NCBI GenBank assembly: GCA_964405335.1
Contig: CAYONP010000017.1
Span: 1 to 64,000 of the forward strand
Source: CAYONP01 sp964405335
Lineage (GTDB): Bacteria; Armatimonadota; UBA10988
DNA length: 64,000 nt
Direction of reading: 5' to 3'
Numbering within the stretch: the stretch's first letter is position 1; each line of letters starts with the position of its first letter. Shown piece by piece: positions 50,907-59,094 of the stretch. The notes under the pieces were generated by a model. That model saw only the letters and a list, made by a program, of their open reading frames with translations, ran no database searches and was not told the origin of the DNA. A program made the position numbers and the translations under genes.

Positions 50907-52331
50907 TTACTGCTCGTAGGCGCCGATGTCGCAACCGCCACCGGCCGGGCGGGCGGCGTTGGCCAGGTCATGGTTGGGCGCGCCGGCCGCCATGCCGTGG
51001 CCCACCGCGGGGCTGGCCGCCGCGACGTGGTAGTCGCCGTCGGAGCCCCAGGCCGCCTCGACGAAGCCGGGATCGCCGACGCCGTTGCCAGTCCCCAGCC
51101 CGCCGATGTTGGCCGCGGTCCACTCGGTGGCGCCGTGCTCGATCAGCCGGTCGAGCACGGGCATCCAGAACAGGTTGTGCTCGGCGGTTAGCACCGTCGC
51201 GCCGTTGAGCCAGATCGGCGCGCTCGCGCCGCGGCTGCTGAAGATGGTGTTGCGCAGCGTCAGCGCGATGCCGACTGTCGGCGCGTCGTAGTTGACGTGC
51301 ATCAGGTAGTTGCCGCCCATCGCGTCGTCGATGGTGCAGTTGACCAGCGCGAACGGAGCGCCGGCGGTCTCGGAGTGGATCACCACCGCCGACCAGGCGG
51401 TCGGCTCGGCGTCGCCGTCGCCGCGGCCGTAGATCAGCGTGTTCTCGACGGTCGACCCGGCGCCCCAGAGCTTGACCCCGTCACACGAGTTGTTGGCCAC
51501 CACACAGCGGCGGATGGTGGTGTTGTGGCACTTCGAATCGAGCCCGTCGCCGAAGTTGTGCTCGCAGACCACGTCTTCGATCAGCAGCGGTCCGGCCGAC
51601 TCCTCGGTGCCCAGTCCGTCGGGCCGGTCATAGGGCAGATTGGTGCCGTCGCCGCCCTGCCAGTAATGGCCGCTGTAGCTGAGGCCGGTGTTGCGAATGA
51701 CCACATTCTGCCAGCCGCCGTGTTCGCCGTCGGGCCCGCCCACGGCGCCGTAGCCGCAGTGCTCGATGTGGCAGCCGGTGACTTCGAGGCCGTCGACATC
51801 CATGGCGTTGAGCCCGAACTCATCGAGGTGGTGGATGTAGAGGTTGTCGAGCACGATCCCGCGGCTCAGGCCGTCCATGATCTGCACGCCGTCGCGGCAC
51901 CAGGCGGCCTGGCCGGTGGCCGCCGGGTCGTGGGTCAGCTCGAGGTTCTCCACCTGCACGTACGACACGCCGGCGAGGATGATCAGGGCGAGCAGGTTGT
52001 CGCGGCCGGCGATGACCGGACGCTGGCCCTGCCTGCCCGCCGCGCCGCGGATGATCACCGGTTCGGCCTCGGTGCCCGACGGCGGCCGGAGGATGTCCTC
52101 GAAGTCGTTGATCACATAGGTGCCGAGCGGCACTTCGAGCGTGTCGCCGGGCGCCATCCGCGAGACGGCCAGAGCCAGCGCGTGGGCGTCCTGGATCGGC
52201 CCGCCGCCGTTCCCGCCGTTCCCGCCGTTCCCGCCGGTCGGCGTGCCGCTGGAGCTGCAGGCGGAGGCTCCGAGCAGGGCGAAGGTCAAAGCGATCAGCA
52301 CGATACGTGGCAAACCCCGCGCGCATGACAT
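50907..52331 (-). CDS. lipoprotein with right-handed parallel beta-helix
   Basis: A 474-residue exported lipoprotein (lipobox ASAC) followed by a Gly-Asn linker made of three 9-bp repeats (GGN). The body is a pectate-lyase-like beta-helix with many Asn/Val/Ile rungs (YVQVENLELTHD, GLEVTGCHIEHC, TTIRRCVVANNSCDGVKLWG) and ends CDIGAYEQ, a typical choice-of-anchor-Q ending. Probably binds or cleaves a polysaccharide; no catalytic residues assigned. Confidence 0.85.
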   Translation of the reverse strand: MSCARGLPRIVLIALTFALLGASACSSSGTPTGGNGGNGGNGGGPIQDAHALALAVSRMAPGDTLEVPLGTYVINDFEDILRPPSGTEAEPVIIRGAAGRQGQRPVIAGRDNLLALIILAGVSYVQVENLELTHDPAATGQAAWCRDGVQIMDGLSRGIVLDNLYIHHLDEFGLNAMDVDGLEVTGCHIEHCGYGAVGGPDGEHGGWQNVVIRNTGLSYSGHYWQGGDGTNLPYDRPDGLGTEESAGPLLIEDVVCEHNFGDGLDSKCHNTTIRRCVVANNSCDGVKLWGAGSTVENTLIYGRGDGDAEPTAWSAVVIHSETAGAPFALVNCTIDDAMGGNYLMHVNYDAPTVGIALTLRNTIFSSRGASAPIWLNGATVLTAEHNLFWMPVLDRLIEHGATEWTAANIGGLGTGNGVGDPGFVEAAWGSDGDYHVAAASPAVGHGMAAGAPNHDLANAARPAGGGCDIGAYEQ

Positions 52332-52410
52332 GGCAGATCCCCGTGCGCCACCGCAGGCATACGCCATACCGGCGAGTAGCGCAAGGGGCGTTTGTTGCGG
52401 CGATGAGTCG

Positions 52411-53811
52411 TTAGGCGATGCGATCGTCCGCCGGTCGCTCCGCGTCGGGCCAGGGATCGGCCACCGGTGCGGTCGAATCCCAGGCGTAGCTGCGGCAGAC
52501 CGGGCTGGACGAATCGAACTCGGGCAACATGCCGTCGCGGGTGTGGGCCTCGAACAGATCGTCGACCAGGGCCCAGATCTCGTCGAGAGTCAGCTCGGCC
52601 GCGGTGTGCGGGTCGAGCATGGCGGCCTGATAGGCATACTGCTTGTCGCCGGTCACCGCCGCCTCGACGGTCAGCGCCTGGGTGTTGATGTTGGTCTGGC
52701 AGACCGCCGCGCACTGCGGCGGCAGTTTGCCGATGCGCGTCGGCTGGATGCCGTTCTGGTCGACCAGGCAGGGCACCTCGACGCAACAGCCCTGCGGCAG
52801 GTTGTCGATCAGGCCGTGGTTGAGCACGTTGCCATAGACCACGCGCGGCTGGCCGGTGTGGATGCTGTGGATGATGCCCGAGCCGAACTCGTGGCTGCGC
52901 CGGACCTCGACCGCCTCGTCGGCGAGCATCTTGTCGCGCGTGGCGGCCCAGTGGCGCTCAATATTCTCGCAGCGGCGGATGTACTCGTCGAGCGGCACGC
53001 GGAAGCGGTCGATCAGGTCGGGCCGGTCGCGGCGGATGAAGTGCGGCGTGTACTCGCTGAAGTGCTCGCTCGACTCGGTGACGAAGTAACCGAGCCGGCG
53101 GAAAGCCTCGAACCGCACCGCGTCCTTCTTCCGCACCGCCGGGTCCGCGTAGGCCGCCCACAGCTTCGGGTAGGCGTCCTCGCCGTCGTGGCGCAGGCTC
53201 AGGAACCAGGCGTTGTGGTTGATCCCGGCGACCCTGAACTCCAGCTCGCTGTGCGGGATGCCCAGGTAGCCGGCGAGCTGCTGGCTGGTGCCCTGCACAC
53301 TGTGGCACAGGCCGACGGTGCGGATGCTCGTCTCCTGCAGCACCGCCCAGGTGTTGGCGCACATCGGATTGACGTAGTTGAGGAACCAGACGTCGGGGCA
53401 GACCGCCTCCATGTCGCGGGCCATGGCCAGCATGACCGGAATGGTGCGCAACGCGCGGAAGACACCGCCGATGCCGAGGGTGTCGGCGATGGTCTGCCGC
53501 AGGCCGTAGCGCTTGGGGAGGTCGAAGTCGACCCGCGTCGAGGGAAAGCCGCCGACCTGGATCATGTTGATGGCGTAGTCGGCGCCCTCGAGCGCGGCGC
53601 GGCGATCCTGCGTGGCGACGATGGTCGGCTTGGCGTGCGGGATGGCGTCGGCCACCTTGCGGGCCAGAATCTCGCTGATCCGGAGCCGTTCGGGGTCGAT
53701 GTCCATCAGCGCAATCTCGGCGTCGCCGAGCTCCTCGAACGAGAGAATGTCGCCGAGCAAGTTCTTGCAGAAAACGACGCTGCCGGCGCCGATGAACGCG
53801 ATCTTGGGCAC
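52411..53811 (-). CDS. GH4 family glycosidase (alpha-galactosidase/glucuronidase type)
   Basis: NAD- and Mn-dependent glycosidase, 466 residues, cytosolic. N-terminal KIAFIGAGSVVFCKNLL, the NYVNPM motif, Cys/His metal ligands in GLCHSVQGT and the GINHNAWFL segment identify family 4. GTG at 53811 has GGAG 7 bp upstream. Divergent from the dehydrogenase gene by 89 bp, so the two may share control. Exact sugar cannot be told. Confidence 0.93.
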   Translation of the reverse strand: MPKIAFIGAGSVVFCKNLLGDILSFEELGDAEIALMDIDPERLRISEILARKVADAIPHAKPTIVATQDRRAALEGADYAINMIQVGGFPSTRVDFDLPKRYGLRQTIADTLGIGGVFRALRTIPVMLAMARDMEAVCPDVWFLNYVNPMCANTWAVLQETSIRTVGLCHSVQGTSQQLAGYLGIPHSELEFRVAGINHNAWFLSLRHDGEDAYPKLWAAYADPAVRKKDAVRFEAFRRLGYFVTESSEHFSEYTPHFIRRDRPDLIDRFRVPLDEYIRRCENIERHWAATRDKMLADEAVEVRRSHEFGSGIIHSIHTGQPRVVYGNVLNHGLIDNLPQGCCVEVPCLVDQNGIQPTRIGKLPPQCAAVCQTNINTQALTVEAAVTGDKQYAYQAAMLDPHTAAELTLDEIWALVDDLFEAHTRDGMLPEFDSSSPVCRSYAWDSTAPVADPWPDAERPADDRIA

Positions 53812-53900
53812 GGCCGGGCTCCTGGCGACAGTCTGACTACAAGGTCGTTGCCCGGCAGGCGACCGCGCCGCGCCGGCCAACCGGCCGCCCAGGATCTGCC

Positions 53901-54833
53901 ATGCGCGCGCTGCTTCTCACCCCCGACGGACCCCGCTTCGTCGCCGACTATCCAGCGCCCGTCGCCGGTGACGGCGAAGCGCTGATCCGCGTCAGCCTGG
54001 CCGGCATCTGCGGCACCGACCTCGCCCTCATCGCCGGCTACGCCGACTTCACCGGCGTGCTCGGGCACGAGTTCGTCGGCCTCGTCGAGCAGGCCGACGA
54101 CGCAGCCTGGCTCGGCCGGCGGGTGGTCGGCGAGATCAACCTCAGCCGGCTGGAGCCGGCGAACCACGCGCCCGAACGCCGCGTGCTCGGGATTCGAGGC
54201 AAGGACGGCTGCTTCGCCGACTACCTGACCTTGCCGCTGCGCAACCTGCACCCGGTCGGCGAGACGATCAGCGACGAGGAGGCGGTCTTCGCCGAGCCGC
54301 TGGCCGCCGCGCTGCATGTCGCCGACGCGGTCGACCTGAGCGCCGTGCGCGAGGCGGCCGTGCTCGGCGCGGGGCGGCTGGGGATGCTGGTCGCCATGGC
54401 GCTGGCCACGCGGGTCTACCGGCCGACAGTCCTGGCGCGTCGCGCGGCGTCCCTCGAGCTGCCCGCGCGGCTCGGCCTGCGCACCATGCCGGCCGATGCG
54501 GCGGCCGCCGACTCGTTCGACCTGGTGGTCGACTGCACCGGCCGGCCCGACGGCCTCGACCGCGCCATTACGCTCTGCCGGCCGCTGGGCACGGTGGTCT
54601 TGAAGAGCACGCACGCCGGTCCGGCGGCGGTCGACTCGTCGGCGGTGGTGGTCAAGGAGCTGCGCCTGGTCGGCTCGCGCTGCGGCGACATGGCGGCGGC
54701 GCTGGAGGCGCTCGAGTACGGCCGCGTCGACCCAACGCCGCTGATCGATGCGGTCTATCCCCTCGACCAGGCCGAGCGCGCCCTGCACCACGCGGCGCGC
54801 CCCGGCGTGCGCAAGGTCCTGCTGCAACCGTAG
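53901..54833 (+). CDS. zinc-type alcohol/sugar dehydrogenase lacking the structural zinc lobe
   Basis: A 310-residue medium-chain dehydrogenase. Catalytic zinc ligands Cys in AGICGTDLAL and His-Glu in GHEFVG are present, as is the cofactor motif VLGAGRLGMLVAMAL. The four-Cys structural zinc loop is missing, so the protein is about 30 residues shorter than typical members. Divergent from GH4; may oxidise a released sugar. Its stop codon shares a base with a palindromic element. Confidence 0.85.
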   Translation: MRALLLTPDGPRFVADYPAPVAGDGEALIRVSLAGICGTDLALIAGYADFTGVLGHEFVGLVEQADDAAWLGRRVVGEINLSRLEPANHAPERRVLGIRGKDGCFADYLTLPLRNLHPVGETISDEEAVFAEPLAAALHVADAVDLSAVREAAVLGAGRLGMLVAMALATRVYRPTVLARRAASLELPARLGLRTMPADAAAADSFDLVVDCTGRPDGLDRAITLCRPLGTVVLKSTHAGPAAVDSSAVVVKELRLVGSRCGDMAAALEALEYGRVDPTPLIDAVYPLDQAERALHHAARPGVRKVLLQP

Positions 54834-54915
54834 GGGTCAGGTCTCGTTTTCAAGCCGGATGTTGCGATGGACGGGCGAACGTGTAACATGTCGCGGGATA
54901 ATGAGACCTGACCCC
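54833..54915. repeat. REP-like element, GGGGTCAGGTCTC inverted repeats (copy 1)
   Basis: GGGGTCAGGTCTC (54833-54845) and its exact reverse complement (54903-54915) bound an 83-bp element. It begins on the last base of the dehydrogenase stop codon. The same arms recur at 62880. Confidence 0.8.
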
Positions 54916-54968
54916 GTGGCGGGTTGCCGGGCTCATCCGCTGCTGCTAGAGTCACGCCGGAGAGCGAC

Positions 54969-55361
54969 ATGGCAGAGGGACACGGGCATCGCGTCTGGAT
55001 TGTGCCGGACGGCTATCTGGCGAGCACGCCGGAGGGCTGCACCGGACCGACCGGTTACTTCTCGCACGAAAGCCTTTGCATCCTCAACGACGGTGACGAG
55101 CCGGCCGACTGCACGCTGGACGTCTACTACGAAGATCGTGAGCCGATCCTCGGCATCCGCTTCGTGGTCGGCGGGCTGCGCACCTGGCATTACCGGCTCG
55201 ACCAGTGTCGCGATCACGCCGGTGAGCTGCTCGCCCGCGACGTGCCCTATGCCCTGCGGCTGACCGCCAGCCGCAACGTCGTCTGCCAGCACAGCCGGCT
55301 CGACGTCACGCAGCCGAACCTGGCGCTGTTCAGCATCGTCCCCTGGGCGGCCGACCGGTGA
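54969..55361 (+). CDS. sensory rhodopsin transducer (ASRT) family protein
   Basis: A 130-residue beta-sandwich protein. VWIVPDGYLAS, SHESLCILNDGDEPA, VYYEDREPILGIRF and VVCQHSRLDVTQPNLAL match the Anabaena sensory rhodopsin transducer family. Most bacterial members have no rhodopsin partner and sit among sugar genes, and no rhodopsin gene is visible here. ATG has GGAG upstream. Overlaps the DUF309 gene by 4 bp. Confidence 0.88.
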   Translation: MAEGHGHRVWIVPDGYLASTPEGCTGPTGYFSHESLCILNDGDEPADCTLDVYYEDREPILGIRFVVGGLRTWHYRLDQCRDHAGELLARDVPYALRLTASRNVVCQHSRLDVTQPNLALFSIVPWAADR

Positions 55362-55738
55362 GCCGCGATCCACGGCTCCAGGGCTTCGTCGAGCTGTTCA
55401 ATGCCGGGCAGTACTGGGATGCCCACGAGGCGCTGGAACCGCTCTGGCTGGAGACTCCCGAGCCGCGGCGCGAGCTCTATCGCGGACTGATCCAAGCCGC
55501 CGCGGCGATGGTCCACCACGAGCGGGGCAATCGACACGGGGTGTTCACCCTCCACGCCAAGGCACGGGCCAAGCTGCTCGACTTCGGGCCGGTCGAGGAC
55601 GGCCTCGATATCCGGGCGTTCCTGTACGAGGTTGAGCGGTGCCTGTTCTGGCACGGGCCTGCGCCGCGCCTCGGTCTGGCGCGCTGGTGGGCCGCGCCGG
55701 ACGACGCGGCGGTAAGGCAAGCCCGGGCCGACGTGTGA
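55358..55738 (+). CDS. DUF309 protein
   Basis: A 126-residue alpha-helical cytosolic protein with the DUF309 pattern FNAGQYWDAHEALEPLW, YRGLIQAAAAMVHHERGN and HAKARAKLLDF. GTG start coupled to the ASRT gene. Function unknown. Confidence 0.88.
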   Translation: MSRDPRLQGFVELFNAGQYWDAHEALEPLWLETPEPRRELYRGLIQAAAAMVHHERGNRHGVFTLHAKARAKLLDFGPVEDGLDIRAFLYEVERCLFWHGPAPRLGLARWWAAPDDAAVRQARADV

Positions 55739-55799
55739 TCGGCCGCCGGCATCGCGGTGGGCCCGCGCCGCGCCTCTTTGGGCCGGCCGCCGGCGGAGG

Positions 55800-55805
55800 T
55801 ATAAT
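55800..55805 (+). promoter_or_regulatory. perfect -10 hexamer close to kdsA
   Basis: TATAAT lies only 9 bp before the kdsA ATG at 55815, with no ribosome binding site between, so a leaderless or near-leaderless transcript is likely. The -35 is poor (TTTGGG at 17 bp). Confidence 0.5.
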
Positions 55806-55814
55806 CCCCGCGCC

Positions 55815-56633
55815 ATGCACACCGTCCAGATCCGCGACATCGCTATCGGCGAGGGTCATCCGCTGGTGCTCATCGCCGGGCCGTGCGTGATCGAGAGCGC
55901 CGAGCGCACGCGGCGCATTGCCGGCGAGCTGGTGCCGCTCTGCGCGCGGCTCGGCCTGCCGCTGATCTTCAAGGCCAGCTACGACAAGGCCAACCGCACC
56001 TCGCTCGACTCGTTCCGCGGACCCGGCCTCGAGGCAGGCCTCGAGGTGCTTGCCGGCATCGCCGCCGAGTTCGGCTGTCCGGTCACCACCGACGTCCACG
56101 AGCCGGGCCACTGCGCGCCGGTGGCCGAGGTGGTCGACCTGCTCCAGATCCCGGCCTTTCTCTGCCGTCAGACCGACCTGCTGGTCACCGCGGCGGCCAC
56201 CGGCCGGCCGGTGTCGGTGAAGAAGGGTCAGTTTACCGCGCCCGAGGACATGCGTTCGGTGGTCGCCAAGCTGGCCCGCGCCGCCGGCGTGCTGCTGGTC
56301 GAGCGCGGCACCACCTTCGGTTACCATAATCTGGTGGTCGATTTCCGCTCGCTGCCCATCCTGCGGGGGCTCGGCTGGCCGGTGGTCTTCGACGGCACGC
56401 ACAGCGTTCAGCGGCCGTCGGCCGGCGGAACGCACAGCGGCGGCGACCGGCAGCATGTCGCCCCGCTCTGCCGGGCGGCGGTGGCGGTCGGTGTCGACGC
56501 GCTCTTTCTCGAGGTCCATGACCAGCCCGACCAGGCCCTCTGCGACGGGCCGAACATGATTGCCCTGGCCGACCTGCCGGCACTGTTGGCCAGCCTGTTG
56601 CGCATCCGGGAGGCACTGCATGCCCGAGCGTGA
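55815..56633 (+). CDS. kdsA: 3-deoxy-8-phosphooctulonate synthase (Kdo-8-P synthase)
   Basis: Condenses phosphoenolpyruvate and arabinose-5-phosphate to Kdo-8-phosphate for lipopolysaccharide. The 272-residue protein has IAGPCVIES, FKASYDKANRTS, TDVHEPGHC, LLQIPAFLCRQTDLL, GTTFGYHNLVVDFRS and FDGTHSVQ, all diagnostic. Coupled to kdsD with a 14-bp overlap. Evidence for a Kdo-containing outer membrane. Confidence 0.97.
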   Translation: MHTVQIRDIAIGEGHPLVLIAGPCVIESAERTRRIAGELVPLCARLGLPLIFKASYDKANRTSLDSFRGPGLEAGLEVLAGIAAEFGCPVTTDVHEPGHCAPVAEVVDLLQIPAFLCRQTDLLVTAAATGRPVSVKKGQFTAPEDMRSVVAKLARAAGVLLVERGTTFGYHNLVVDFRSLPILRGLGWPVVFDGTHSVQRPSAGGTHSGGDRQHVAPLCRAAVAVGVDALFLEVHDQPDQALCDGPNMIALADLPALLASLLRIREALHARA

Positions 56634-57606
56634 GGCCTGGCTGGCGACCGCGCGTGAGACCCTGCGGATCGAGGCCGAGGCGCTGCGCGGCTTGCTCGAG
56701 CGACTCCCCGAGGCGGCCGTCGCCGCGGCGGTCGAGCTGATTCTCTCACGGCCCGAGGGGCGGGTGATCTGCACGGGTGTGGGCAAGTCGGGCCATATCG
56801 CGCACAAGGTGGCGGCGACTTTGTCGAGCACCGGCACGCCGGCGGTCTATCTCTCGGCGGCCGAGGGGGTGCACGGCGACCTCGGCGCCGCGCGGCCGGG
56901 CGAGGTGGTGCTGGCCTTCAGCTACCGCGGCGAGAGCGACGAGCTGCGCGCCCTGCTCCCCGCCCTGGTGCGCATGGACTGCCCGCTGATCGCCGTTACC
57001 GGCCGGCCCGACTCGACTCTGGCGCGGCACAGCCGCGTCGTGCTCGACATCGCCGTCGAGCGCGAGGCCTGCCCGCACAACCTGGCGCCGACGGCGAGCA
57101 CGACGGTGATGCTGGCCCTCGGCGACGCACTGGCGATGGCCGTGATGCAGGCCCGTGAATTCACCGCCGAGGAGTTCGCCCGTTTCCACCCCGGCGGCAG
57201 CCTCGGCCGGCGACTGCTGCTGACCGTCGGCGACGTGATGCGCGGCGGCAGCGACAACGCCGTGGTGGCGGCCGACGCGACGGTGCAGCGGGCGCTGCTG
57301 GTCATGACCGCCGCGCCGATCCGCGGCGTGGTCAACGTGGTCGACGGCGACGGCCGGCTGGTCGGCATCTTCACCGACGGCGACCTGCGCCGCCGGCTCG
57401 AAGCCGACGGCGCAGGCGTGCTGGCCCGCCCGATCGGCGAGGTGATGAGCCGCGACCCGACGACCATCACGCCCGATCGCCTGGCCACCGAGGGGCTGGC
57501 GCTGATGCAGGCCCGCGAGTTCGACAACATCGCCGTGGTCGACTCGGCCGGCCGCGCGGTGGGCATCCTTGACGTGCAGGACCTGCTGCGGGCGGGGGTG
57601 GTGTAG
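56620..57606 (+). CDS. kdsD: arabinose-5-phosphate isomerase (SIS plus CBS)
   Basis: Converts ribulose-5-phosphate to arabinose-5-phosphate, the substrate of KdsA. The 328-residue KpsF/GutQ-type protein has a SIS domain (CTGVGKSGHIAHKVAAT, AEGVHGDLG, FSYRGESDEL), the HPGGSLGRR linker, and two CBS domains from about residue 205 (VGDVMRGG, IGEVMSRDP). ATG has GGGAGG 6 bp upstream. Confidence 0.96.
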   Translation: MPEREAWLATARETLRIEAEALRGLLERLPEAAVAAAVELILSRPEGRVICTGVGKSGHIAHKVAATLSSTGTPAVYLSAAEGVHGDLGAARPGEVVLAFSYRGESDELRALLPALVRMDCPLIAVTGRPDSTLARHSRVVLDIAVEREACPHNLAPTASTTVMLALGDALAMAVMQAREFTAEEFARFHPGGSLGRRLLLTVGDVMRGGSDNAVVAADATVQRALLVMTAAPIRGVVNVVDGDGRLVGIFTDGDLRRRLEADGAGVLARPIGEVMSRDPTTITPDRLATEGLALMQAREFDNIAVVDSAGRAVGILDVQDLLRAGVV

Positions 57607-57693
57607 GGTGTGAGTCGGCGCGCAACCTAACCTAACCGCCGAGCTTGACGCCCGAGCACCGCACTCCTAGACTCCGGCCGTCCCGGAGCAGCC

Positions 57694-59085
57694 ATGCAAC
57701 TGACCTTCTGCGGCGCCGCGCGCAATGTCACCGGCTCCTGCTACTTGCTCGAGGCCGCCGGGCGGCGGGTGCTGATCGATTGCGGGCTGTTTCAGGAACG
57801 GGGCCTCAAAGACCGCAACTGGGAGGCGTTTCCGTTCGACCCGGCCGGCATCGACGCGGTGATCTTGACCCACGCCCACATCGATCACTCCGGCCGTCTG
57901 CCGCTGCTCGCCAAGCAGGGCTTTGTCGGTCCGATCTACACCACGCCCGCCGGAGTCGACCTGACCGAACTGCTGCTGCTCGACTCAGCGCACATCCAGG
58001 AAGAGGACGCCCGCTACAAAACCAAACGTCACCGCCGCGAAGGGCGCGAGCTGCCGCCGACCGAGCCGCTCTATGAGACCGCGCACGCCAAGCAGGCCGT
58101 GGCGCTGCTGCGGCGGGTGAAGTACCACCGGTCGATCGAGGTGGTGCCGGGCATCACCGCGGTGTGGAACGACGCCGGGCACATCCTCGGCTCCGGGCAC
58201 GTGCTGGTCACGGTCAAGCAGGGCACCGCGGCGACGCGGGTTCTCTTCTCGGGCGACATCGGCATGGCGCCGCGGCCGATCCTGAAGGACCCCGAGCCGT
58301 TCGCCGAGGCCGACGTGCTGATCTGCGAGTCGACCTACGGAAACCGCCTGCACGAGACGCGCGAGTTCGCGGTGCAGAAGCTGCGTGACGTGGTCAACCA
58401 GACGATGGCGAAGGAGGGCAACGTGGTCATTCCGGCCTTCGCCGTCGGCCGCACGCAGACGATTCTCTACTATCTCGCGGCGCTGATGAAAGCCGGTGAG
58501 ATCGACGAGGTGACCACCTTCGTCGACAGCCCGATGGCCATCCGTGCGACCGAGATCCTGCGCCGCCACCCCGACTGCTACGACGAAGAGGCCCGCGCGG
58601 TGCTCGCCGCCGGCGGCGACCCGATTGGCTTCGAGCCGCTCCACTTCACCTCGACCACCTCGGCCTCGAAGGCGATCAACCGGATCAAGGGCGGGTGCAT
58701 CATCGTCTCGGCCAGCGGCATGTGTACCGCCGGGCGGATCAAGCACCACCTGCAGCACAACATCACCCGGCCGAACTCGACCATCCTGTTCTGCGGTTTC
58801 CAGGCCGTCGGCACGCTCGGGCGGCAGATTCTCGAGCGGCCCGACGAGGTCCGCATCCATGGTGAGATGCACCGGGTGCGGGCGCGCATCGAGGCCATCG
58901 GCGGACTGTCCGGCCACGCCGACCGGAACGGCCTGCTCAACTGGTGCGCCGCCGTCTCCGGCGTGCAGCAGTGCTACGTCACGCACGGCGACGAAGAGCC
59001 GGCGCTCGAGTTCGCCGCCGCGCTGAGCGAGCGGTTCGGCTGGCCGGTCGAGGCGCCGGAGTATGGCCAAACCGTCGATCTGTAG
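57694..59085 (+). CDS. MBL-fold beta-CASP ribonuclease
   Basis: A 463-residue nuclease of the RNA-processing beta-CASP group (Ysh1-like). His60, His62, Asp64 and His65 in LTHAHIDHSGR, the FSGDIG strand, CESTYGNRLH, the beta-CASP domain with VIPAFAVGRTQ, SASGMCTAGR, and the C-terminal LSGHADRNGLLNW. Probably an RNA endo/exonuclease. Confidence 0.93.
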   Translation: MQLTFCGAARNVTGSCYLLEAAGRRVLIDCGLFQERGLKDRNWEAFPFDPAGIDAVILTHAHIDHSGRLPLLAKQGFVGPIYTTPAGVDLTELLLLDSAHIQEEDARYKTKRHRREGRELPPTEPLYETAHAKQAVALLRRVKYHRSIEVVPGITAVWNDAGHILGSGHVLVTVKQGTAATRVLFSGDIGMAPRPILKDPEPFAEADVLICESTYGNRLHETREFAVQKLRDVVNQTMAKEGNVVIPAFAVGRTQTILYYLAALMKAGEIDEVTTFVDSPMAIRATEILRRHPDCYDEEARAVLAAGGDPIGFEPLHFTSTTSASKAINRIKGGCIIVSASGMCTAGRIKHHLQHNITRPNSTILFCGFQAVGTLGRQILERPDEVRIHGEMHRVRARIEAIGGLSGHADRNGLLNWCAAVSGVQQCYVTHGDEEPALEFAAALSERFGWPVEAPEYGQTVDL

Positions 59086-59094
59086 GAGCCGGCC

